Shown here in pieces: positions 22,895-29,566 of a DNA stretch of 41,795 nt (positions are counted from its first letter, which is position 1; each line of letters begins with the position of its first letter). A program made the position numbers and the translations under genes. The notes under the pieces are model-generated. The model was not told the origin of the DNA, ran no database searches, and saw only the letters and a list, made by a program, of their open reading frames with translations. This DNA is from CAMAUF01 sp046152925 (GTDB lineage: Bacteria > Chloroflexota > Dehalococcoidia > Tepidiformales > Tepidiformaceae), in NCBI GenBank assembly GCA_046152925.1, contig JBJXFX010000050.1, positions 1 through 41,795 on the forward strand, in the 5' to 3' direction.

Positions 22895-25471
22895 ATGCCA
22901 CCTCGGACGCGCCGGACCACGGCAGGTGCACCCCTTATCGCGACCGCCGAGGAGCTTCAGACCGGGCCCTGCGTCCGGGCGATCCGCGCAGAGGTCGCGG
23001 CCTGGCGCGACGGCGGCTACGACGGAGTCACGGACACCACTCGTCGCCTGCTCAGTCACTGGTTCAAGTCGGACCACCGCATGCCCGACCGTCGGATGTT
23101 CTCCTTCCATCATTCTCAGCGAGAAGCCCTGGAGGCCCTTGTTTACCTGCACGAAGTCGCTGGGATCGAGAACCAGCGTGACTTGCTTACGAGGTACGTC
23201 CAAGGCGGGGAGCAGGTGCGGCTCCCATCCACGGATATCTATCCGCGTCACTGCATCAAGATGGCCACTGGGAGTGGCAAGACGATGGTGATGTCGCTCG
23301 TTGTCGTCTGGCAGTACATGAACGCCGTCCTGGAGTCGTCCGACCGGTTCGCCTCGACGTTTCTCGTACTCGCGCCCAACGTGATCGTGCTCGAACGGCT
23401 CCAGCGTGACTTCCGCAACGGGGCGACCTTTCGGGCCCTTCCGTTTATCCCGCGCGACCTCCAGATCCACTGGGATATGGAGTTTTACATGCGCGACGAC
23501 GCGGACCGGGCTTCGAGCGCCGGCGCGCTCTACCTAACTAACATCCAACAGCTCTACGAACGTGCAGACCGCGCTCCGGCAGAGCCGGACCCCATCGCGG
23601 CTATCCTCGGTCCCGACCCGAGCCGGAGGATGGCCAACCGTGACGGGGTCGGGGCTCGGCTGCTCCAACGCGGTGGCCGCGTACTTGTCATCAACGACGA
23701 AGCACACCACACGCACGAAGAGAATAAGTGGATGCAGGTCATCTTTGGCTTGGATCGAGACCCTGGTGTCCACGCTCAACTCGACTTCACCGCCACGCCA
23801 CGCTTCCAGGATGGCCGCATCTTCCCTTGGACGGTTTATGACTACCCTCTCCGCCAAGCCATCGACGACGGGATCGTAAAGCGCCCAATGAAGGGCGTCG
23901 CCACCTTCCACGAAGCCGCTTCCGACAACGCCGGCACACGGTACGCCGGGTACCTGACTGCCGCCGTGGAGCGCTGGCGCGAGTATCGTGACCAGCTGGG
24001 GCCGAGCGGGAAGCGGCCGCTGCTCTTCGTCATGCTCAACACGACCACGGAGGTCGACCAGGTCGTCGAATGGTTGCAGAAGCACTATCCGGAAGACTTC
24101 AGCGGCGGCCAGTGTCTTCCCATTCACGTCAACCTCCGGGGAGACGACGACGAGTCGGGTGGCGTCTCGCAGAAGGACTTGGAGAAGGCCCGCAAGTTCG
24201 TCGAGGAGGTCGATTTGGAGACCTCGCCCGTGAATGCCGTCGTTAGCGTCCTGATGCTTCGCGAAGGCTGGGATGTCCAGAACGTCACCGTCGTTGTCGG
24301 ACTGCGGCCCTACACCTCCAAGGCCAAGATTCTTCCCGAGCAGGCTATCGGCCGTGGTCTCCGTCTCATGTTCCGTGGCCGTTCTGGGAACCAGTACCGT
24401 GAGCGCGTCGACATCATCGGGAATAAGGCATTCATCGATTACGTGGATGACCTCGAGAAACTGGAAGGGGTCAAGTTCGACCAGTTCGACTTGGCGACGG
24501 ACAAGCTCACGATCACGACCGTGGCTCCCGTGGACGGCCGCCACCAGTTCGACGTGGGCATTCCTGAGCTCAGCCGGATGATCGTCCGCCGCCAGGACCT
24601 TGGGGCCGTCATCGCCCAGGTCGATGTAGGGGCGTTTGGTCTTCCGACGCTCGTTCCTGCCCCGGAGGTGCCGATCGATACCCTCAAGTTTGAGGGCTAC
24701 GACCTCCTTACTGGTGTGAAGGAGATCGAGCGGGAGTTTCCGCTGCCTCAGGTGCAGACGCCCCAGGAAGTGATAGCGTACTACGCCACGGAAGTGGCCC
24801 ATCGCATCCACGCGCCGGGCCACTTCGCGCCCTTGGCCCTCAAGATGCGCGAATACTTCGTCCACGAGGCATTTGGAGCGGAGACCGACCTCGAAGCTCC
24901 GGGCATTCTCCCGGCGATGGCCAAGAATGCGACCGCAGAGGCGACGGTGCAGGCATTCGTTGCGGCGCTCCGCCCCCACCTCCTTGAGGATCATCCGGTC
25001 CGCGTCGAGGTTCCGGCACGGAGTCTTTACACCACGCCGCCGTTTCCCTGGTCTCGCCCTCTTTATCAGGCCTCGCGCTCAGTCTTCAATTTCGAGGCGT
25101 GTGACAACCAGTTTGAGGTGGCATTCGCACGGTGGCTCGATCACTCTCCAGACTGCCGCGCGTTCGCGAAGCTTCCGCGGGACTTTGGCTTCTCGATCGA
25201 GTACGCGGACGCTGCTGGCAATCTACGCCTGTACTACCCCGACTTCGTGGCGGTCGGCGACGGCGGAGCCCACTGGATCCTGGAGACCAAGGGCCAGGAG
25301 GACACGAACGTCGCGCTCAAGGACCTTGCCGCGCTCAATTGGTGTCGCAACGCGACATCACTTGGCGTCGGGAACTGGCGCTACGTGAAGGTGCCCCAGG
25401 TCGCATTCGAGCGGATCCAGCCCGACTCCTTGGCGGAACTACCTTTGCTGGTCGCTCCAACTCTGGAGTGA
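22895..25471 (+). CDS. Type III restriction enzyme subunit Res
   Basis: An 858-residue helicase-nuclease that, with Mod, cleaves unmodified foreign DNA. Walker A ATGSGKT is at residues 124-130, DEAH box at 268-271, TATPRF as motif III, and EQAIGRGLRLMFRG as motif VI. A C-terminal PD-ExK nuclease is visible as D783 in YPDFVAVGD and E797-T-K799 in ILETKG. The ATG at 22895 follows GGAGGGAAG within the last codons of mod, so translation is coupled. All catalytic motifs are intact, so Res is predicted functional. Without an active Mod it would be expected not to assemble or cut. Confidence 0.93.
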   Translation: MPPRTRRTTAGAPLIATAEELQTGPCVRAIRAEVAAWRDGGYDGVTDTTRRLLSHWFKSDHRMPDRRMFSFHHSQREALEALVYLHEVAGIENQRDLLTRYVQGGEQVRLPSTDIYPRHCIKMATGSGKTMVMSLVVVWQYMNAVLESSDRFASTFLVLAPNVIVLERLQRDFRNGATFRALPFIPRDLQIHWDMEFYMRDDADRASSAGALYLTNIQQLYERADRAPAEPDPIAAILGPDPSRRMANRDGVGARLLQRGGRVLVINDEAHHTHEENKWMQVIFGLDRDPGVHAQLDFTATPRFQDGRIFPWTVYDYPLRQAIDDGIVKRPMKGVATFHEAASDNAGTRYAGYLTAAVERWREYRDQLGPSGKRPLLFVMLNTTTEVDQVVEWLQKHYPEDFSGGQCLPIHVNLRGDDDESGGVSQKDLEKARKFVEEVDLETSPVNAVVSVLMLREGWDVQNVTVVVGLRPYTSKAKILPEQAIGRGLRLMFRGRSGNQYRERVDIIGNKAFIDYVDDLEKLEGVKFDQFDLATDKLTITTVAPVDGRHQFDVGIPELSRMIVRRQDLGAVIAQVDVGAFGLPTLVPAPEVPIDTLKFEGYDLLTGVKEIEREFPLPQVQTPQEVIAYYATEVAHRIHAPGHFAPLALKMREYFVHEAFGAETDLEAPGILPAMAKNATAEATVQAFVAALRPHLLEDHPVRVEVPARSLYTTPPFPWSRPLYQASRSVFNFEACDNQFEVAFARWLDHSPDCRAFAKLPRDFGFSIEYADAAGNLRLYYPDFVAVGDGGAHWILETKGQEDTNVALKDLAALNWCRNATSLGVGNWRYVKVPQVAFERIQPDSLAELPLLVAPTLE

Positions 25472-25617
25472 GCCGCACTCAGACATGCCTCGGGCAGCAG
25501 CGCAACCGACCAGACCCGCGTCATCCCCCACTCCACCCTCGCCCTCCGCAAGCCCTAGGCTCCGCACCATGCACCCCAGCGCCAGTCACCAACCGCGCGT
25601 GCACAGCCGCGTCCCCA

Positions 25618-25735
25618 ATGAGCCAAATGAGCCAAGGCTCATGAATTCGCGATCCATGAGCCAAACCCACGCCCAGGCTCATTCACGCCTCATCCCGGGC
25701 CATGACCCACAACGACCCACGCAGGCCAGGCTCAT
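25618..25735. promoter_or_regulatory. Cluster of six ATGAGCC / GGCTCAT heptamers, two as inverted repeats
   Basis: ATGAGCC occurs at 25618, 25627 and 25656; GGCTCAT at 25636, 25676 and 25729. The 25627-25642 pair is a 7-bp inverted repeat around AA, and 25656-25682 is the same heptamer pair with a 13-nt spacer. The region lies between the ends of res and sucD, convergent genes, so promoter function is less likely than a terminator or protein-binding array. Confidence 0.55.
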
Positions 25736-25737
25736 CT

Positions 25738-25756
25738 CGGCACTCGGTACTCGGCC
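25738..25756. repeat. CCGAGTACCGAG-type repeat abutting the sucD stop
   Basis: On the minus strand the TAG stop of sucD runs directly into GGGCCGAGTACCGAGTGCCG, the same words as at 4386-4414. Confidence 0.6.
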
Positions 25757-26641
25757 CTACGCCAGCCCCCGCTCCTTCAACAACCGCTGCATCGTGACCC
25801 CGATGTCCGCCGGGCTGTCGCTCACCACCGCGCCCGCGGCCCGCAACGCGGCCTTCTTGTTCTCCGCCTTGCCGTCCTCGCCGCTGATAATCGCCCCCGC
25901 ATGGCCCATCCGGCGGCCTGGAGGCGCCGTCGCCCCCGCGATGAACGCCACCACAGGCTTCTTCACGTGCTCCTTGATGTACGCCGCCGCTTCCTGCTCC
26001 GCGCTCCCGCCGATCTCGCCGACCATCACGATCGCCTGCGTGTCCGGGTCCTCGTTCAGCAGGCGCACCGCCTCCACCTGGCGCGTCCCGATGATCGGGT
26101 CGCCGCCGACGCCAATGCAGGTGCTCTGGCCGATGCCCAAGCCCGACAGCTGCGCCACCACCTCGTACACCAGCGTCCCCGAGCGGCTCACGACCCCGAC
26201 CTTGCCCGGCAGGAACACATCGCCGGGCATGATCCCGACCCGCGTCTTCGTGCTCGGCGTGATTACGCCCGGGCAGTTCGGGCCGATCAGGCGCGTCTTC
26301 GTCTGGGCCAACGCCGCCTTCACCCGGACCATGTCGAGCACCGGGATGCCCTCAGTGATGCAGACCACGAGGGGGACGTTGGCGGCGGCTGCTTCGAGGA
26401 TCGCCTCACCCGCGCCAGCCGCCGGGACGAAGATGATGGAAACGTTCGCGCCGGTCTCGCGCACCGCGCCGTCGACGGTCGAGAAGATCGGGACGCCGTC
26501 CTGCTGTTCGCCGCCGCGCCGCGGGTGGATCGCCGCGACGACGTTCGTCCCATAGGCGATCGAGCGGCGCATGTGGTTCGATCCCTCGGTGCCGATACCT
26601 TGGACGAGGAGGCGAGTGTTTTGGTCGAGGAGGACGGCCAT
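25757..26641 (-). CDS. sucD: Succinyl-CoA synthetase (or related CoA ligase) alpha subunit
   Basis: A 294-residue protein. It has the CoA-binding Rossmann domain and the ligase domain with the phosphorylated His at about H247 in GRRMGHAGAI. IGPNCPGVI and the GVGGDPIIGT and MVGEIGGSAE motifs are intact. The reaction is succinate + CoA + NTP to succinyl-CoA, in the TCA cycle. The first glycine loop reads VQGIGTEG where most members have QGITGxxG, one residue shorter. No beta subunit (sucC) is in the window. The ATG at 26641 is chosen because it starts the conserved AVLLDQNTRLLVQG block; no Shine-Dalgarno sequence is visible. Confidence 0.92.
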   Translation of the reverse strand: MAVLLDQNTRLLVQGIGTEGSNHMRRSIAYGTNVVAAIHPRRGGEQQDGVPIFSTVDGAVRETGANVSIIFVPAAGAGEAILEAAAANVPLVVCITEGIPVLDMVRVKAALAQTKTRLIGPNCPGVITPSTKTRVGIMPGDVFLPGKVGVVSRSGTLVYEVVAQLSGLGIGQSTCIGVGGDPIIGTRQVEAVRLLNEDPDTQAIVMVGEIGGSAEQEAAAYIKEHVKKPVVAFIAGATAPPGRRMGHAGAIISGEDGKAENKKAALRAAGAVVSDSPADIGVTMQRLLKERGLA

Positions 26642-26769
26642 GCAGCGAATACCCGAAGTGCGATTTCCGGTTTGGTTGCTCGCCGGATGGGCGGCGCGGG
26701 GGACGGATGCCCGGCGCATGAGGGTACTAGGCGCGCGGCTTACTGTCTGTCCGGAACGGTGGGAAGGAA

Positions 26770-26847
26770 TGGTCGGGGTGCGCCGATTTGAACGGCGGGC
26801 CTCTGCGTCCCGAACGCAGCGCTCTGACCAGGCTGAGCTACACCCCG
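26770..26847 (-). tRNA. tRNA-Pro (anticodon CGG)
   Basis: The minus strand folds as a complete cloverleaf: acceptor CGGGGTG/CACCCCG, D stem GCTC/GAGC, anticodon stem CTGCG/CGCAG around TTCGGGA with anticodon CGG, and T stem CGCCG/CGGCG with loop TTCAAAT. The discriminator is A and CCA is encoded. It reads the proline codon CCG. Confidence 0.96.
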
Positions 26848-26897
26848 ATGGCGGAACATTCATGCTAGCAGTTCCGCCATCGGCCGCCAAACAGCGC

Positions 26898-27248
26898 CTA
26901 GCCCCGCGAGTGGAAGGCGCGCTCGAACGCGTACCATCCGGACCCGATGATCTTCAGGGCCCCGCCGCCGGGCAGCCGGCCGGGGAACGCGTTCGGGTCC
27001 GCGATGTAGGCGTGGAGCTTGTCGCTCGCCTCTTCGGCGCTCTCCGCGTCGATCTCGTAGACCGTCAGGTATTGCGAAATCACCGGGAAGGCGTCGTGCT
27101 GCTTGTCGAGCCGGTAGACGGTCCCCGAGAGAAACCCCGGGCAGTTCGCGATGTCTTCGATGTGGTTGCCGAGGTAGCGCTCCCGGAAGAGATCCTCTTG
27201 TTCCGGGTCTGTGGGCTCGACGAGCCCAATCAGGATCATTTTCGCCAT
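26898..27248 (-). CDS. EthD-like dimeric alpha-beta barrel protein
   Basis: A 116-residue protein resembling the EthD/Dabb superfamily: MAKMILIGLVEPTDPEQEDLFRERYLGNHIEDIANCPGF, a strand, TVYRL, and SQYLTVYEID, then a C-terminal helix. GNHIEDI corresponds to the HxxD-like segment of EthD proteins. Members are small enzymes or accessory proteins in degradation pathways; the reaction is unknown. GGAGGG precedes the ATG at 27248 and TACACT about 31 nt further upstream is a plausible -10. It follows directly after the tRNA-Pro gene on the same strand. Confidence 0.75.
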   Translation of the reverse strand: MAKMILIGLVEPTDPEQEDLFRERYLGNHIEDIANCPGFLSGTVYRLDKQHDAFPVISQYLTVYEIDAESAEEASDKLHAYIADPNAFPGRLPGGGALKIIGSGWYAFERAFHSRG

Positions 27249-27504
27249 CTGGAGTTGCCCTCCGCCCGTGATTTAGGGGCAGTGTAGCAAGCGCCGCCGA
27301 GTGTCACCGGACTCTCATCGATCAGGCAGACCTATGGATAGGCTGGGACGATACCTGAGGTTGAGTGGGCCTATGACTACTCGAAAGCTGAGCTATCGAG
27401 AATGTCGATACATGGCAGTGACAGCTTGGTGCTCCAACGTATTGCTATCTACCGATCGGTAAGGCACGCTCGATCTAGGTGGCAACGCCCCAAGGAGGCC
27501 CCCG
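27249..27504. other. Intergenic, A+T-richer, with palindrome ACCGATCGGT
   Basis: This 256-bp gap separates divergent genes. It is A+T-richer than the flanking genes and contains a perfect 10-bp palindrome, ACCGATCGGT, at 27451-27460, 45 nt before the first small gene. Promoters for both sides must lie here but I cannot name -35/-10 pairs beyond TACACT for the EthD-like gene. Confidence 0.4.
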
Positions 27505-27684
27505 ATGTACGAACCATTTCTCGCCCAGGCGCTGATGAGCGATCGGCACCGCGAAGCCGCCGCGATCCATCGCGCTGAGGGCGTGGCGAAGCGGGGACAG
27601 CGCAAGCGCCGCAACTCGGGCATCCAAGTGCTCGGTGGCGCCGATGCCCGCGCCGTCCGCGAGCTTCGCAACCTGCCCTATTAG
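27505..27684 (+). CDS. Hypothetical 59-aa basic protein
   Basis: I do not recognise the family. MYEPFLAQALMSDRHREAAAIHRAEGVA is probably helical, followed by the basic patch KRGQRKRRNSG and another helix. The ATG at 27505 has a very strong AAGGAGG in the context CCCCAAGGAGGCCCCCG. The next small gene has a nearly identical leader. The basic core suggests nucleic-acid binding; that is inference. Because of its size it could be missed by automatic calling. Confidence 0.65.
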   Translation: MYEPFLAQALMSDRHREAAAIHRAEGVAKRGQRKRRNSGIQVLGGADARAVRELRNLPY

Positions 27685-27721
27685 CCGTCAGCCGGCGGCC
27701 GAGCCCCCAAGGAGGGCCCCA

Positions 27722-27883
27722 ATGATCCTCGAATTGCTCGCTAACGTTCGTCGCGTCGAGACGGACCTCGCCGCGCGGGATACCGCCTTCCGCCAAGAGT
27801 GGGAACAGCTGCAAATCCTCAATCGCATGGAGCGCGCCCTGAGCCGCGCCCGCGGCGTCCTTCGCTTGCTCCCGGCCCAGTAA
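27722..27883 (+). CDS. Hypothetical 53-aa helical protein
   Basis: I do not recognise the family. The sequence MILELLANVRRVETDLAARD then REWEQLQILNRMERALSRAR has hydrophobic residues at heptad spacing, so a coiled coil is likely. AAGGAGGG lies upstream in CCCCAAGGAGGGCCCCA, nearly the same as the leader of the 59-aa gene 37 nt before. The two are probably co-transcribed and end at the hairpin at 27912-27949. A start further upstream is possible but lacks a ribosome-binding site. Confidence 0.6.
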   Translation: MILELLANVRRVETDLAARDTAFRQEWEQLQILNRMERALSRARGVLRLLPAQ

Positions 27884-27911
27884 CCGCGTCCGACCCCGCA
27901 AGGTCTCGCAT

Positions 27912-27949
27912 CGACGGCCCGCCCCCACCTCCGTGGGGGCGGGCCGTCG
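27912..27949 (+). terminator. 17-bp perfect hairpin
   Basis: Arms CGACGGCCCGCCCCCAC and GTGGGGGCGGGCCGTCG pair perfectly around CTCC. There is no T-run after it, only CCCGTT. It follows the 53-aa gene by 28 nt and probably stops transcription. Confidence 0.7.
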
Positions 27950-27975
27950 CCCGTTAGCGCCCTGGCGATAACGGG
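27950..27975. other. Second dyad adjoining the terminator
   Basis: CCCGTTAGCGCC and GGCGATAACGGG are 12-bp arms with one mismatch around CT, directly after the 17-bp hairpin. It could be an extended terminator or an operator for the DnaA-like gene. Confidence 0.5.
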
Positions 27976-28256
27976 CATCGGCTGTAGCGCGAATAGGCCA
28001 CTGTCACAATCCCCCTACCAGACGTAAACGCGGCGGCAAGCCAGAAGGTGCGACCACATAAGCGGGAGCGTCCCTTAATCCTCGCGAGGGCGCGCCGCGC
28101 CGGACATAACCGGATTGTCGGAACGGCTCCCGCGGTCGTACGCTCGCGTCCACGAGATGGTTCTGGGCCCGCCCCGCTGCGGAGGCCCGGAGGAAGCACC
28201 GTCTCATCCGCTCCTCTGTTCACGATCACACCTGTGCGTGGGAAGGCCGCCCGACC
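27976..28256. other. Leader region of the DnaA-like gene
   Basis: About 280 bp with no gene. I looked for TTATCCACA-type DnaA boxes and found none. Two CATAA words, at 28056 and 28106, are the only repeated motif. GGAAGG precedes the ATG at 28257. Confidence 0.4.
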
Positions 28257-29555
28257 ATGCTGAGCTTCGCTTTGTCCGATGCCCGTGAGCTCGCCGTGCT
28301 CTGGGAGGCGGTCCTTGGCCGCCTCCAGATCGAGGTGAATGCGCACGCCTTCGCGACCTACCTCGCCGATACCCGGGCGCTCCGGGTCGAAGCGGGAGCG
28401 CTCGTGGTCGAGACCCCGAAGCCGTTCGCGTTGGAGGGCCTCAACCTCCTCTTCCGGGCGGTTGCGGAGCGGGAAGTGACCGCGGTCGCAGGCTGCGAGT
28501 TGGGCGTCAGCTTCGTCCCGCACCGGATCCACGACATCCCAGCGTTGCTCGATGGCCCGGTACAGGTCGCCCTGCCCAGCCTTGTCGGGCGGTTGAACCC
28601 AGCGTTCACCTTCGAACGCTACGTCGTGACCGACGGCAACCGTGTCGCCCATGGCTGTTGCCGCGAAGCGACCGCCGGCCGGCCGGCCGCGAACCCCATC
28701 GTCCTCTTCGGCCGGCCCGGCGTGGGGAAGACGCATCTTCTGCACGCCTTAGCCCACGCCGCGCGTTCCGCGGGCTGGACGATCGCCTGCCTCAGCGCCG
28801 AGGAGTTCACGAACGACTATCAGGAGGCAGTCCGCGAACGGTCGGCCCGCGCCTTCCAGGCGCGCGTCCGCACTGTCCGCTTGTTGATCGTCGATGACCT
28901 CCAATACCTCGCCGGGAAGTCGGGCACGCAGGACGAGTTCGTCCGGACCATTGAGGCGGTGGCCAACAGCGGCGGCACCGTCGCCGTCGCCAGCGAGGCC
29001 GACCCCGACACGCTCGCGCTCCCGGAGCGGCTCATCTCACGGCTGCGCGCAGGGGCGCGCTTGCCGCTCGCGCCGTTGGAAGAGTGGGACCGTTCGGCGC
29101 TTACCCGCCAGCTCGTGGCGGAGTACGGCTGTGCGCTCCCCGACGACGTCCTTGCCCGCATCGCTGGCGTCCCCGTGCCCTGCGTCCGTGACCTTCAGGG
29201 CCTCGTGACCGCTGTCGCGATGACCGTGCGCCACCATGGAGTCGACTTGGCGCGGATCGATGCCGCGATCCTCGGCGCGCGGGCATCGGCTGGCGCCGGG
29301 GGAAGGACGGACCGCGACATCATCGACGCGGTCGCGCGCCACTTTGAGACCTCGTTCGAAGAGCTCGTTGGTTCGCGGCGGGCGGTCGCGACCAAGGCTC
29401 GGGCCGTCGCGGTGGCCCTTCTCCAGGAGCGCGGCCGCAGTCTCGCGCAGATCAAGACGGTCGTCCCGCGCGACCGCAGCAGCATCCTCGATGCGGGAAA
29501 CCGCGGGCGCGACCTGCTCGAGGGTGACCCGTTGCTGCGGCAAGCGGTGGGCTAA
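28257..29555 (+). CDS. Diverged DnaA homologue
   Basis: A 432-residue protein with the full DnaA plan. Domain I is at about 15-85 (WEAVLGRLQIEVNAHAFATYL), the linker about 86-112, the AAA+ domain 115-310 with Walker A GRPGVGKTH at 152-160 and Walker B LLIVDDLQYLAG at 209-220, the arginine-finger segment PERLISRLRAG near 256-266, and domain IV about 340-432. DnaA initiates replication by binding DnaA boxes. Here the domain IV signature usually read as GGRDHSTVLHA is VPRDRSSILDA (from 403), with His to Arg and Thr to Ser, and GxxGLGKTH is GRPGVGKTH. No dnaN or DnaA boxes lie nearby. It could be the host's only DnaA or, more likely, a paralogue with altered site preference. The start is ATG at 28257 after GGAAGG. 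Confidence 0.85.
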   Translation: MLSFALSDARELAVLWEAVLGRLQIEVNAHAFATYLADTRALRVEAGALVVETPKPFALEGLNLLFRAVAEREVTAVAGCELGVSFVPHRIHDIPALLDGPVQVALPSLVGRLNPAFTFERYVVTDGNRVAHGCCREATAGRPAANPIVLFGRPGVGKTHLLHALAHAARSAGWTIACLSAEEFTNDYQEAVRERSARAFQARVRTVRLLIVDDLQYLAGKSGTQDEFVRTIEAVANSGGTVAVASEADPDTLALPERLISRLRAGARLPLAPLEEWDRSALTRQLVAEYGCALPDDVLARIAGVPVPCVRDLQGLVTAVAMTVRHHGVDLARIDAAILGARASAGAGGRTDRDIIDAVARHFETSFEELVGSRRAVATKARAVAVALLQERGRSLAQIKTVVPRDRSSILDAGNRGRDLLEGDPLLRQAVG

Positions 29556-29566
29556 AGGAGCCTGTC

